64,000 bases of DNA from NCBI RefSeq assembly GCF_026210795.1, contig NC_089444.1:3772501-3836500 (forward strand), given 5' to 3'. The notes beneath the pieces are model-generated. The model did not search any database and was not told where the DNA came from. It saw only the letters and a program-made list of their open reading frames with translations. Numbering within the stretch: the stretch's first letter is position 1; every line of letters begins with the position of its first letter. The stretch comes from Rhizophagus irregularis. Its lineage: Eukaryota; Glomeromycota; Glomeromycetes; Glomerales; Glomeraceae. A program made the position numbers and the translations under genes. Shown here piece after piece: positions 36,534 through 48,984 of the stretch.

Positions 36534-36993
36534 GGTACTGGTATAGTTGCCGCCGAAATTATTATTACGGTTACGGCACGTGCCGTAATCACCGTAATTA
36601 AAAACCGTAAACCGTAATTGCCGTAATGCCGTAATGCCGTAATTTAACTTGACGCCGTAATGCCGTAGTGTAATATGCCGTAAATAAATAAGACTAAACT
36701 TAATTTCAGCCGTTCGTAATGCCCGGTCAACTTTTTTAGCGTTATATCACGTGACGTTACACCAATTTCCAAAAAAGGAAATCTTGTCCCTCAATAAATC
36801 AAAGAAATGGGTTACACAAGGTTACACAAGGTTCTAAAAAAGGAGATCTTTTTGCCGATCATTTGGTATTATTCAAGTCACGTGATCATAATTAATTACG
36901 GCATTTTATTACGGTTACGGCATTATTTACGACATATGCCGTAATGCCGTAATGCCGTAATTAGGGAATTTCGACGGCACCTATAGGTACTGG
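36534..36993. mobile_element. hAT-type MITE with 8-bp target duplication and CCGTAATG repeats
   Basis: The element spans 36542-36985 (444 bp). The ends are TATAGTTGCCGCCGAAATT at the left and the inverse of TATAGGTGCCGTCGAAATT at the right (17 of 19 match). The 8 bases GGTACTGG flank it on both sides (36534-36541 and 36986-36993), diagnostic of hAT. Both subterminal regions are filled with direct copies of tgccgtaa, likely transposase-binding sites. It has no coding capacity. Confidence 0.9.
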
Positions 36994-37299
36994 AGCGATT
37001 AAGCCAAGTAAAATGTAGAAATTCTTTATTATTACTTAGACTCTTAAAGTTTATTTGTTAAATTTATGCATCATTAATAAACAGCTTCTTAAACTCGAGA
37101 AATAAGGAATTTTTCTTTTTCAGCGTGTGTCAATTTTTTTCTATTGAAGCAAATTGGAGGTAATTTGGACCCATCTTATTAAATAAATTAAAGTTTTAGT
37201 GGGCTACTTTTTTATACAATCCAAATCTAATCTGAATTTAAAATTTGCAATTTTGCAGAACCTACTAAAATCTATAGAAGTTCTAAACTGAGACAAAGT
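36994..37299. other. AT-rich spacer
   Basis: No feature is recognised between the hAT MITE and the pogo-like remnant. Confidence 0.45.
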
Positions 37300-37791
37300 A
37301 ATTTCACAAACTTACCAGCAGCACACATAAACCGATATTTTTTATTGCCTGTTCCTCGTATATGTACCATTCTCACTTTTTGATTGACTGTAAAGTTACC
37401 AAACAGGCGTCTCATCCATATTAAAGATATCGCTCATTTCTTGTATTACGGTCAGTCCCTATTTTCACTGTTCAATAATCCAGTTATACAATACTTTTTC
37501 AGCTTCAGCCTTCAGGATATAGACCAGAACGAACCAATTTTGTTTTTTTTTGCCATTTGTTTCGGTTGTCCAGCAGCTCACGCTCATTTGGACCCAACAT
37601 CTGATCATACTAATATTAAGATTAAAGTGGTTTGCCGCTACACTTTTGCCATGTTTATTAGCGTAATTGATGACTTCTCTCTTAAACTCAATAGTATATG
37701 AAGTTCGTTTAACTTTATACTTAACACCTTGATTTGTCTTTGGGAAAATTAAGCAGGTTTCGTGTAAGGTGATTATGATCACATTGTACAA
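37300..37791 (-). pseudogene. Pogo/Tigger-type DDE transposase remnant
   Basis: The minus-strand frame from 37791 contains an N-terminal helix-turn-helix of the type R-x-S-Y-T-x-E-F-K-R-E-V-I-N-Y-A, followed by A-A-N-H-F-N-L and W-V-Q. Shortly after, in another frame, the start of the catalytic core appears: F-N-M-D-E-T-P-V-W (first catalytic Asp), then V-H-I-R-G-T-G-N-K-K. The middle is heavily deleted and the second half of the transposase is absent. It is dead by truncation and frame changes. Confidence 0.7.
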
Positions 37792-39406
37792 CCTTTGTGC
37801 AATAAATTAGATGATCATAATATGAAAATTTGACGCGGCTTAATAAAAAAAAAGCTGTATGTTTCGAACAAAATATTTGTATAAGCAACCCTATAATAAA
37901 AAGGTTGCTTATTATTTTTGGGCAAATAATAAACTTTATTTATAAAGAACATTCCTGATATTTTAAAATAGGAATTTAATCAAGTCAATCGTTCGAATTA
38001 ATAATTATGTTGGCTCGATCAAAATTGAGTAACATTGATATATATCAAAATTTAATCTAGATTTATTAAAAAAATAAAAAAAAGTGTAATATATTTTTTT
38101 TGAATCACATAATTTTGTTAAGAATATTTTTTTTGCTCACAAACCAAAATTGTGAGAAACCAAAATTGTGAAACCAAAATAGTAAAATAAAGATCCAAAT
38201 ATTTGGCTGACATACTGAAATTAATTAAATAATTATGTTGTAATCTATTTGTGCTCTCATATGTAAATAATTTTGTAAATAATAATTTAAATAGATGTGT
38301 AATAGATAAAAATTATTTTTTTACGAATTCGCTTCTCTTGTAAGATAAATTGTATAATATCGAGAATTTTTGTTGGATTTTCTTCATTGAATTTATCAAT
38401 TCCACTTATTGTTACTACTTCCAACTTTAATATTAAAAGTAATGAATTCAATAGAAAGAAATTAGCGTTTGCTGGTATGAGAATGATATGTATTATATTA
38501 GTTATATTATTGATGTACAAATTTACAATATTTTTCAATAACGTAAATAGTTTACGTGCCACATTTTCAAAAAGAGAGATTTACTATTCAATAAACCAGA
38601 AAAGACTTTTAAATCAGTATATTTCAATTATAATGAAAATTTTCATATGAATGATTTATGAGTTTTGGAAAGTGGGTATCACAAAATTCTGAATTTCATA
38701 TTAGAGAATTTTAAATAACTAATGCAAAATTAATAATAAAAATTTTTTTGATCATACTGATTTTTTAATTAATCACGTAAATTTAGTTTTACCACATGAT
38801 TTACTTTTCAAACATCGTTAAATGCTTATCAAATATCAAGTCCAGAAAACTTGGAACAATATAATTAAAGGCGTGGCAATGAAAAATTCTTAATACCAGC
38901 TAACAAGGAATCAAAATATATTAAAAGGTGAAGACGGAAAGTAATATGGAACAAAATTTGCAAAAAAAAGAACAAAGAAAGAAATACAAGAAAAACAGAA
39001 AAGAAGCAGTAACTAACTACGTAAACCATTATATGAAAGGTAACATTAAAAAAAATGGATAAAAGATTTTCGAAATAATAAAAAATCACTGTATATCAAA
39101 AATTTGCTAACCATCGTCGCATGCGAACCGTTATATGGCATCATAAAAATTTATATTGATAATTTAAAATTATCTTTAGTAATAAAATTTTGATTTAATC
39201 AATTAATTGATCTCTTTGTCCTCAGTCGATCAGTCGATTATCCAAAAGCAATTTAATTGTGGCTATTTTGTAAATCACATGAACGAGTCAGGTGTTTCGT
39301 GTTTATCGGACCGAAGATTTTCCGAATTTACATATAAGGATATTCATTCGGGAAATTTTGGACAATATTACATTTCTTTTTCTTTGAAAATCGAAAGTCA
39401 GTTATA
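37792..39406. other. Gene-free AT-rich region upstream of the BTB gene
   Basis: Overlapping open frames on both strands at 38287-38650 and the plus frame at 39207-39407 show no family feature. The last 200 bp are slightly richer in GC and may be the 5' leader of the BTB-TLDc gene. Confidence 0.45.
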
Positions 39407-40905
39407 ATGTATGATAAATTTTTACCAAAATTATCTCAAAATTTACTTGAAATTCTAGAAGATAATGAATTTTATGATGTAACTATTGAAGTTGGTAATG
39501 ATCCTTATGTAAAGATTTTTCGCTCTCATATGATAATTTTAAATTATCGCTCTCCCTATTTGCGAAGAATTTTATCAACTAACGCTAATAATAAAAAGAA
39601 TGATGATGGAATCTTGGTACATATTAAATTACCAAATATTTTTCCTGAAATTTTTCAAATGATTTTAAGGTAGGAAATTTGAAATAATAAATTATACCAT
39701 TTTTTTAAATATGAATTTATTTAATTCTTACGGATAATATTCAAATATTTTTATTTTAGATATATTTATGGGGGAAGACTTTTTTTAGAGGAATATGATA
39801 GTTCGGATATTATTAAAATCTTGATTGCTGCCAATGAACTTAGTCTTCAAGAATTAATCACTCATTTACAATCATTCTTGATTGAAAATAAAAAAAATTG
39901 GATGGAAAAAAATTTCAATTTAATATATAAAACAAGCTTTGAAAACGATTCTTTCTTGAAATTACAAAATTTTTGTACGGAATTAATATCCAACGAACCT
40001 GAAAAAATTTTTAATTCAATTGATTTTATTTCACTTTCAGAAAAATCTTTAATTTCTCTTATCCAACATGATAACTTACAAATGAATGTTATTCAAATTT
40101 GGGAACATGTACTTAAATGGGGAATTGCTCAAAATCCTGGACTTTCTTCAGGCCCTTCAAGTTATTCAAAGGATGATTTTAATACTTTAAAAATTCTTTA
40201 TGATTTAAATTAAAGAATTTAATAAAAGGAATAAATTGTTGTAAAGTATTTTTTAAACAAAGTTTATCCGTATAAAAAAATCATACCAAAAGATTTACGT
40301 GAAAATTTAATTAAACACTTTATAGATCGATCAGAAACAATGATAACAACCAAGGAAATTAGTTCAAAAAGTATTGATTCAAGAATTATTACATTTCAAC
40401 ATACTGAATTAATTTCAAAATGGATCGATAGATTAGAAAATACTGACGAGATGAAAAATTTATATGAATTCAAGTTAATTTTTCGTGGAACCCGGGATGG
40501 ATTCTCAGCTAGTAAATTCCATGAAGTTTGTGATTATAAATCTCATACTATATCAATTGTTAAAGTGAAAGATAGTAATGAAATTCTTGGAGGATATAAT
40601 CCGATCATATGGAAATCTGATGTTAGTTATGGCACCACTAAGATAGTTTTATATTTTCTTTTAAGAATAAAGAAAATGTCGAAGAAAATATTTTAAGTCG
40701 AGTAAAGGATGAAAAATATGCCATATATAATTACCCTAATTTTGGCCCAGTATTCGGTGCTGGTGAACTTAACTTGTTTATTAGAATGTTTATAGGCAAA
40801 AGTAATAGAGGGAGTGTGCGAGAACCAATTTATTATGAATCGATTAGAGAAATTGCTTTATTTTCCGTAGAAGAATTTGAAGTATTTCAAATTATGAAAG
40901 ATTGA
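39407..40905 (+). pseudogene. BTB-BACK-TLDc protein gene, broken
   Basis: Exon 1 (39407-39669) encodes a BTB domain (Y-D-V-T-I-E-V-G, F-R-S-H-M-I-I-L, R-S-P-Y-L-R-R-I-L). A phase-2 intron, 39670-39759, leads to Y-I-Y-G-G and a BACK region ending in W-E-H-V-L-K-W-G. A stop follows at 40211-40213. The stretch to about 40265 is full of stops before P-Y-K-K-I-I-P resumes. The TLDc domain begins near 40330 and its L-I-F-R-G-T-R-D-G-F is clear. A one-base loss near 40640 shifts the frame, after which F-G-P-V-F-G-A-G-E-L is read to the stop at 40905. Two independent lesions make a pseudogene likely. Intact members of this family probably act as Cul3 adaptors; that is inference from the BTB fold. Confidence 0.75.
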
Positions 40906-42582
40906 TTAATTTATATTCTTCACGATTCATATGTATTTAGTATAATTTATTTATTCGAAAAATATTATTATAAACTAAATAAAACGGTAATACTGGTTAA
41001 TAATTATTATTTAAGCATAGTAATAATGAAAATTATATATTTTGTATTTTACCCTATAAAAAATTTTATCCGTTATTCACGGATTAATTCACGGAAATGT
41101 AAATAATTTGATAAATTCCGTGATATAAGGTTATTTATTCCGGAAATATGAGCCTTTTACGGAAAAAAGATGGAATGTAAAAAACGGATCGACTTTTTTT
41201 TACAGAGTTAGTAATAAAAATTTTATTAGTTAATTGAAAATATTGACGAGGTAATTCTGAATTCGTTCTAATTTACTACTTTAACTACAATTTTGATCAA
41301 TATGAATTGAATTGTTTTAACTGATTTAGTAAATAGTTTTTAGTTAAAAAAATATTTCTTTGTTATAAAATTACTATAACATTACTCTTTTATACTATTA
41401 AAAAGTTTATTATAAAATGAATGGAGATTTAAGCACACGTGAATAATATTTTAGTTTTACAGTATCAGTTTCTTCCACCGAAAATATCTTTATCAGTTAT
41501 TAGTCTTAAATAAATCGAGCATTTGCAACATTGATACCACATGTGTACTCGTGTCTATCATAATTTCAATCTCAATACTTCTTTAACAAATTTACGTTTC
41601 AATATCTTCTTAACTTTTCCGCCAATAAATGGAATGAACTTCAGTTACTAAAAAAGTTTATCCTATAAGTTTAATTGGTTCAATGAAATTTTTAGATTCC
41701 TTTTTCAATTTTTTTTCCTATTTAAAGCTTTATTATTTCCAAGAACTAGAAATATGCGTTTATTATTGTCCCCATCATGATAATATTAATGTACATTATC
41801 TTATTATTATTAGAAAAATAAAAAAAGATTTTTATTCATTTTTGCTTTAAATATTTTATAATTTTATTGTGGTAAATTGGTAATGAATAATTTGACTTTC
41901 ACAGAATTATCTTATCTTTGAACTATCTTTGATGCTGCGCCACATTTTCATCTAACGTTAAATTTATCTTTAAAAAAAAAATTATAAGGCAATCTCACCA
42001 TATCTATTAAAAGGTTCATTACCTTTACGTACGTCAGTTATTATCTGATATAAATTGATATTTGAGATAAAATTATATTTCATTGTATAATACTTAAATC
42101 AAGGAATAATTAAACAAAAAATTTTAAGAATTCATTTAGTTCAAAATTAGTTAGTTGGAAACAATACAAAATAAATTCATATCATATTGCAATATCAAAT
42201 ATTTTGGTTTTGCAATTGTCATGTTATATTAGTTTATAACTATACTAAAATAATTCTTTATTTGATTTATTAAAAATAAATGCTTGTATACTTGTTTCGA
42301 AGCATGATAATCATTATAATCTGTTTCCATTATAATTTACTATTATTAAGTTAGTGGAATTAATAAAAAAGTCAATTGATATACAATTTATATAACCTAG
42401 GCTAATTATTTATTTTATAATAATTATTTGATAAAATAAAATGTATTATATTTCAGATTATATCAAACTTTTTTATTATATTTTATTTTATTAGGTATAA
42501 TTTAATATTCAAGCCACTTCATATTTCTATGTAACAATTTAGAATTTATTTAAATATAAAATAACATACATGAAAACTATAA
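40906..42582. other. AT-rich intergenic region with one small MITE
   Basis: No gene is supported. The MITE at 41049-41210 is listed separately. Several tgataat and cacgtga words occur without clear arrangement. Confidence 0.5.
41049..41210. mobile_element. 156-bp MITE candidate with TTA target duplication
   Basis: The ends CCCTATAAAAAA...ATCCGTT (from 41052) and the inverse of CTCTGTAAAAAA...ATCCGTT (to 41207) form imperfect TIRs. TTA flanks both sides (41049-41051, 41208-41210), as for PIF/Harbinger elements. The interior carries several ACGGA/TCCGT words. A 3-bp duplication of TTA is weak evidence in AT-rich DNA. Confidence 0.45.
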
Positions 42583-44411
42583 TTAATCATTAAAATTTTT
42601 TATACTAATTTCACCTTTATCAAAATCTATAAAACAAACAAACAAATAAATAAAATAACACATTATAAAATAAAAAAAAGTAAATATCTTACCGAATTCA
42701 TCAAATTGGATATCCAAACATTCTGTAACTTTTAAAAAATAAATGTAATATTAAAAAAATATGAATATCATCAATTATGTTAATTATCAATAAATATAAT
42801 TACTTACGAAATGCTGATTGAATAGCACCAATTAAAAAAACAAATAATTAGTAATGTAATATATCTTTTTTTGTTATTAAAGTAAATTAGATTACCTGAA
42901 TTTGCTGGTTCTGGAAGATTTTTGAAATCTAAAAGTCTACTAGTATAGATTGCTTGTGGATGTTTTGGAATATTATTATATCTTTTTTCACTTGTTCTGT
43001 TTAATTTGATTTTATCATTATATTCATTTACTTGATCACTATCTTCATACTCATCATTATTCCATTCATTTAATGTTTGATATAATTCTTTAGCAGTTGG
43101 TCTATTTATTTCTTCAGCATCCCAACATTTAGTAATCAAATCTGCAAGTAATTTTGGTGTATACTTAAAAATACTTGGTTTAAGTCCTTCACATATTTTA
43201 ATAGCTAAACCATTATCATGAGCTATATTATTATAAGGAGTTTCTTCAGATATATATTCATTCATCATAATTCCAAATGAATAAATATCAGATGCTTTTG
43301 TATATTGATATCCACGTAAAACTTCTGGTGCCATATAAGGTAATACTCCATAAACACTTTTTTGATTAACTGATTGCTTTATATTTGCTGGTTGACACAT
43401 TCCAAAATCACTTATATATGGTAAATCACCAATATACAATATATTGCCTGAATGAAAATCTTTATGAACCTTTCCAGAATTATGAATATCTAGAAGTCCA
43501 CTTGCAATTTGTCGTAATTTATCGATTTTTGAATAATAGCCTAATTCTTTATTTATATAGTTATTTCTAAAATTTCCACCTTCACAGTATTGTAAAACCA
43601 TCATATATTCGTTAGTTTCTGGATCTTGAGTTATTCCATAACATTGAACAATATCATTAAGATAAATCTGAAGATGAGATTTAATCTAATTATCATCAAA
43701 AAGGAAAATTGTATTAATAAATAAATGCAAATAACAATCCTTATATATAAGATAAAGTAAGATTAAATTACCTCATTTAAAAAATCTAAACTTATATCAA
43801 GGGAATTATTCAACCTTTTTAATGCATATTTATAAATAAATCTATACCACTTTTGATTTTCAATATCCCAATATTTAATATGTCCTTCAGGCCATTCTGC
43901 TGAATAAACCTTACTAAAACCACCTTCTGCAATATAAGTGACATTTTGAAATTTTTCAAAAGGTATCCATTCAAGACATTTTTTATAATGTACAGCATTA
44001 AGTTGTGATTGTTGTATAAATTCATCAACTTCTTTGTTTCCACTAGACCAATTTTTAAAGTTATCCTTAAATCTTTTAGCATTACAAGGTTGACACCAAT
44101 CTTCTCCTGTGCCAGGTTCATTACATTCTCCACATATTCCATATACTTGTTTTCTTTTTTCTAAATCTTCCATATAAACTATTTTATCATCTGCCTCTTC
44201 TGATGATTCAGTAGTTGAATCAATAGTAGAAATTGTAACATGTCTCTTTTAAAAATAAATGATTAAAAAACTATTATCATCCAAATTATAAAATTCAATA
44301 ATGTAATGTTATTAATGATAAAATAAATTATTTTACCTGATATTTGTCTTCATCAACATATTTCCATAAATTTTTCTTATTTTCTGTAGGATTCATTTTT
44401 GATATTTCCAT
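42583..44411 (-). CDS. Tyrosine-kinase-like protein kinase with CxxC zinc motif
   Basis: Predicted exons: 44337-44411, 43772-44245, 42896-43685, 42809-42814, 42693-42728 and 42583-42626, about 474 residues. The first two and the kinase exon join in phase 0. The N-terminus is acidic, followed by C-G-E-C ... W-C-Q-P-C, the linker N-W-S-S-G-N-K-E-V-D-E-F-I-Q, glycine loop I-A-E-G-G-F-S-K-V-Y-S-A, beta3 lysine A-L-K-R-L, catalytic loop H-K-D-F-H-S-G-N, intact D-F-G, M-A-P-E and W-D-A-E-E-I-N-R-P. It ends in a polar tail (A-I-Y-T-S-R-L-L-D-F). The catalytic set looks complete except HRD, which is HKD. The last three exons, including a 6-base exon, rest on splice consensus only. If they are wrong the protein ends by read-through shortly after 42896. 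Confidence 0.8.
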
Positions 44412-45688
44412 ACTAAATTAATTTTTATTGTACTAAAAATATATATGTTACAATTTATTTATTTAAATTCAAAGATAACATTAACCATATAATAGAATGA
44501 AACGTAAAAAAATTTTTTTTGAAAAAAAAAAAGAATTAACGGATTACGGATAAATTTATTCACAAAATAAACTCTTGTGCAACATGTGTGACATTACTAA
44601 AAATAGTATAACCTAATGATAAAAATAAAACACAGTACGTGCTACAAATGATCAGCATAAGCATGAAACCAAATAAAAATTTCGCATAAAATTATAATTT
44701 ATCTTTTTTTAGTCAGTATTGATAGTATTATGCACCAATAATATTAAATTAACTAGATTGTACTAAAATATTGATTTTTGTCGATATTATTATTTTTATT
44801 TCAACCATGTGACACAGGTTACACTATCTTTACAATCGAAATTTCGTTACAATTGGACGATCATATTATCTATCATGTAAAAAATTGCTTTATTTATGGT
44901 AGCGAAATTTATAGTGTTAATTATTACAAGACTTTCTCTTTAAATACTTTTACCGATTTATCATGTATATACATAAATATGTACAAGCCTTGAACTCAAT
45001 TTATATAATTGATTTGAAGTTAATTATGATAATATAATAATAATTCATAATTAATTGTTTTCAAACTCTGTAAACTATAAACTGTAATATAAAAAATCCA
45101 TATCAGATGCCAAAGTATATAATATAAAATTCGCAATTGAATGAGTATTAAGATAAAGTAAGCTGTTAAAGAATGATAAGTTAATCGTGAAACAAATGAA
45201 GCGGGGAAAAAATAAATGAAATAAAGAGAAATGAAAATTGGCAAAATAAAAAAAAAGTAATAAAAAAATAAAGGAAACGGAATAGTATCAAAAATAAAAA
45301 AAAATAAAGAAAAAATAAAGATGAAAAAAATAAAGAATTAAATATGTTGAGAAAAGCATTCCATTTTTAATTAACTTTTCTTTTGGTTCGTTTGAAAGGC
45401 AATTGATTAGAGTATTAATATATATTTCTTCATAGAATCACTTCACATAAAGGCAATTGACTAATAAACATGAACATAAAGTAACTACGTCATTCCGTGG
45501 CTTCTGATTAATTGATTGTGATTAAAAAAGATTAAGTAGATTAAAAGTAAATTAATAATTAACTGAAAGTAATAGACGACTGCTATTTTGAATATATTCA
45601 TGTGAGTTAAACGTAGCAGCCATTCTGAAGTTGCTAAAGCAGGGCTTCTTTATTTTTCACATAATTAACAGTAGATTAAATTCAAGCA
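44412..45688. other. Gene-free region up to the gypsy insertion
   Basis: AT-rich. 45230-45340 is an A-rich simple-sequence block. No gene is supported. The gypsy target site ATAG lies at 45689-45692. Confidence 0.5.
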
Positions 45689-45692
45689 ATAG

Positions 45693-46144
45693 TGTTATGA
45701 GTCAGTTCTTATGTGCTTAAAAATAAGCGGTATATTTAGTGTAAGCAGAAGGATCGGTAGGGTCAGTAATTAATAGGATCAGCGTAGATCTTATACTAAT
45801 TCAATTAATTCAATGTAAATCTTAACAAAAATCCGATCAAATGCGAATATGGTATAGCTCTCCAAATAGCCTATACGATCAGACGCAAGTAAGGGATTAA
45901 ACTAACCAAATACAGACAATGAATAAAAATAAAGTGTATAAGAAATAACAACACGAAAATAAAGGGTATATGGGTTTTAATTAATTTTATTAAAGATTTT
46001 TAAGAACTGTTCTAAAGAACTACTTTTTTATAATGCGCATTTACACTGTCTTTTTATAACAAATTTTTACTAAGAAAAATAATATCTAACATATTAAATT
46101 TATGCTACATATGCTATATATATTATATATACTATATATACTAT
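45693..46144 (-). repeat. 3' LTR, outer part (interrupted)
   Basis: The first 452 plus-strand bases of the LTR, identical in layout to 59960-60411 of the other copy. It is cut at 46144 by the CACTA-like insertion; the rest of the LTR is at 53601-53790. The last three bases, TAT, are the target duplication. Confidence 0.92.
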
Positions 46145-46264
46145 CACTGGTCAAAATCAATACTATCGGGTACATATCAGGTACCTGATATGTGTATAAT
46201 ATATGTGATATATGTGTATGATATTTAACAATACCACACATATCAGGTACCCGATATGTGTAGT

Positions 46265-46510
46265 AGAAATGTAGAAAATCGGTGACATATACTGTAAACA
46301 TCATGTATACATCTTACACATATCGGGTAGTCAAATATCGGTGACATATCTTGTAAACATCATGTATATATCTTATACATATCGGGTAGTCAAATATCGG
46401 TGACATATCTTGTAAACATCACGTATATATCTTATACATATCGGGTAGTCAAATATCAGTGATATATATTATAAATATCATATATTTAACACACATATAT
46501 CGGGTAGTAA
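46265..46510. repeat. 59-bp tandem repeat in the left subterminal region
   Basis: About four copies begin at 46264, 46323, 46382 and 46441. The unit reads tcgggtagtcaaatatcgg, then tgacatat-ttgtaaacatca, then a tatc-rich tail. The last copy has diverged. Each unit carries the TIR-related word atcgggta. Confidence 0.8.
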
Positions 46511-47589
46511 AATATTTGTAATACATCAGTTAGTAGCTATAAATTTCATATAAAACCAATAGACATATATCTCTTTTTTTTATTTTAATTCAGATAAAAT
46601 GAAATTCAACTTTATTAAAATTTAAACAATAATACAAATCTTACTCTATCTACTACATACGTAAAATCAAATAAAGTTGAACATTAAAAATAAATAATTA
46701 TACTATGTAATATGTAAAGTTCTACTAAAAGTAACAATGATAATAAAATTATCTGTTTAACATTTAAAAGAAATATTAGTGAAAATATTAGTAAGTATAT
46801 TAATTAATAAGAGAAATAAAAATAGAAATGTTAATAAAAACGTTAGTGGTAAATATAGAAAATATTAGTAAAAATGTTAGTAGGAAGAAAGAAAAGTTAG
46901 TAAAATAGAAAATATTAATACGAGAATGTTAATAAAAACATGTTAGTAGTATTTAATATTAATAGAAAATGTTAATAAGTGGTAGAAAACATTAGTGAGA
47001 GAAAAGAAAAAAAGTATTAGAACGTCAATAGAAAATGTATATATAAAAGAAAAAACAAGCATAATAAAAATATACCTTTATGTTTATTTTTAATATAAAA
47101 ATAAATAAAAAAATATAATAATAATATTATTTCATAATAACTAAGTAAAGAGTTTGTTTTAAATAAAAAGTTTAAGAGAAAGGTTTTTACGAAAGGAAAA
47201 AAAAATAAACAAAGTGCGAAATATAAATACTGAAATCATGTGATCAATCGCCTGATTACAACAACAAATTCTGATTGGGCCATGGATTTTAACCCCAACA
47301 TATCAATCCGGATTATTATAATTAATAAAATGCATTTATACTATTTATACTAGAATTACACTGCAAGTTAAACTCTTTATTACTTTAAATAATACAAAAC
47401 CCTACTTAAATATACCAATTAGTCATATATCGGGTACCTATCGGTAGCCTATCATACATATACCAGTCAACAAATTAAATCACTGATTTTTCATAATATC
47501 ACAATTATTTAGAATCTCCTTCATCCACTCAACTTACAGTTTGTATTATTATCCAAGAATCCATGTCCCTAATAAAAATGATAAAAAAA

Positions 47590-48830
47590 AGAAAGGAAAC
47601 ATTATTAACGTCCTTACATGAAGAAATATAAAAAAATAACTTCCTCTTTTAGAAATACTCACCGGTCTCCATTTCCAAGTTCTGGGCTAAAATCTACAAA
47701 AAAAAGAAGTAAAGGAACGTTAATAAACGTTCTTACATAAAGAAAAATTAAAAAAATCCGCTTCCTCCCTTTAAAAATACTCACCACTGGTCACCATTTC
47801 CGAGTTCTGGGCTAAAATCTACAAAAAAAAGGTAGTAAAAGAACGTTAATAAATGTTCTTACATGAAGAAATATAAAAAAACATTTAGAAATACTCACCG
47901 GTCTCCATTTTCAAGTTCCGGGCTAAAATCTACAATAAAAGAAGTAAAGGAACGTTAATAAACGTTCTTGCATAAAGAAAACAAAAAAAACCCCTACTTT
48001 TCCAAATACTCACCGGTCTCCATTTCTGAGTTCCGGGCCGAAATCTACAAAAAAATAGAAATAAAAGAACGTTAATAAACGTTCTTACATAAATAAAATA
48101 AAAAACCCCCCACTTCCCTTTTTAAAAATACTCACCGGTCTCCATTTCTGAGTTCCAGGCCGAAATCTACAAAAAAAATAGAAATAAAAGAACGTTAATA
48201 AACGTTCTTACATAAATAAAATAAAAAACCCCCACTTCCCTTTTTAAAAATACTCACCGGTCTCCATTTCTGAGTTCCGGGCCGAAATCTACAAAAAAAA
48301 TAAAAATAAAAGAACGTTAATATACGTTCTTACATAAAGAAAAAATTTAAAAATCCGCTTCCTCCCTTTAAAAATACTCACCACCGGTCTCTATTTCTGA
48401 GTTCCGGGCCGAAATCTACAAAAAAAAAATAAAAGAACGTTAATAAACGTTCTTACATAAAAAAAAAACCTCCTCCTTCTCAAATACCCACTGGTCCCCA
48501 TATCCGAATTGCAGGCTAAAATCTACAAAAAAAAGAAGTAAAGAACGTTAATAAACGTTCTTACATAAAAAAATCTCCTGCTTTCCCCTCTTACTGATCC
48601 TAATTTCAAGTTCACAGGCCGAAATCTACAAAAAGGAAAAAGTAAAAGAACGTTAATAAACGTTCTTACATATGAAAAACCAAAAAAAAAACTCGCTTCC
48701 TCATTTTAAAAATACTCACCGGTCTCCATTTCCAAGTTCCGGCCGAAATCTACAAAAAAAAAAGCAGTAAAAGAACGTTAATGAACGTTCTTACATAAAA
48801 AACAAAATTTTTCAAGACACTTACCCGGAA
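47590..48830. repeat. Hairpin-bearing tandem repeat, about 11 units of 105-125 bp
   Basis: Every unit holds the palindrome GAACGTTAATAAACGTTC, then ttacat and an A-rich run, a C-rich stretch (cttcctcc, ctcaccggtctccattt), gagttccgggccgaaatctac and another A-run. Palindrome starts lie near 47714, 47840, 47947, 48067, 48190, 48310, 48436, 48543, 48650 and 48775, with a degenerate copy at 47605. A bases or C/T changes in one arm are often matched or lie in the loop, so the stem is kept. Confidence 0.88.
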
Positions 48831-48984
48831 TCTACAAAAAAAAAGATGTGTAGATCGGCCAATCAAATATACCGATATACTGAATACCCGATAGCATCCA
48901 TTTCCGGTTAAACGATATTGAGTATGAAATATACCTCCGAATCCTCCGATGTTGTATAGTATAGTTGATAAAAATCTATATTTA

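Noticed and set aside
38287-38650. Overlapping ORFs on both strands of about 90 codons
   Set aside because: AT-rich low-complexity translations with no motif or homology to anything else in the window.
47590-48830. CRISPR-like array (palindromic repeats at regular spacing)
   Set aside because: The spacers are themselves homologous between units, the organism is eukaryotic, and the array lies inside a transposon.
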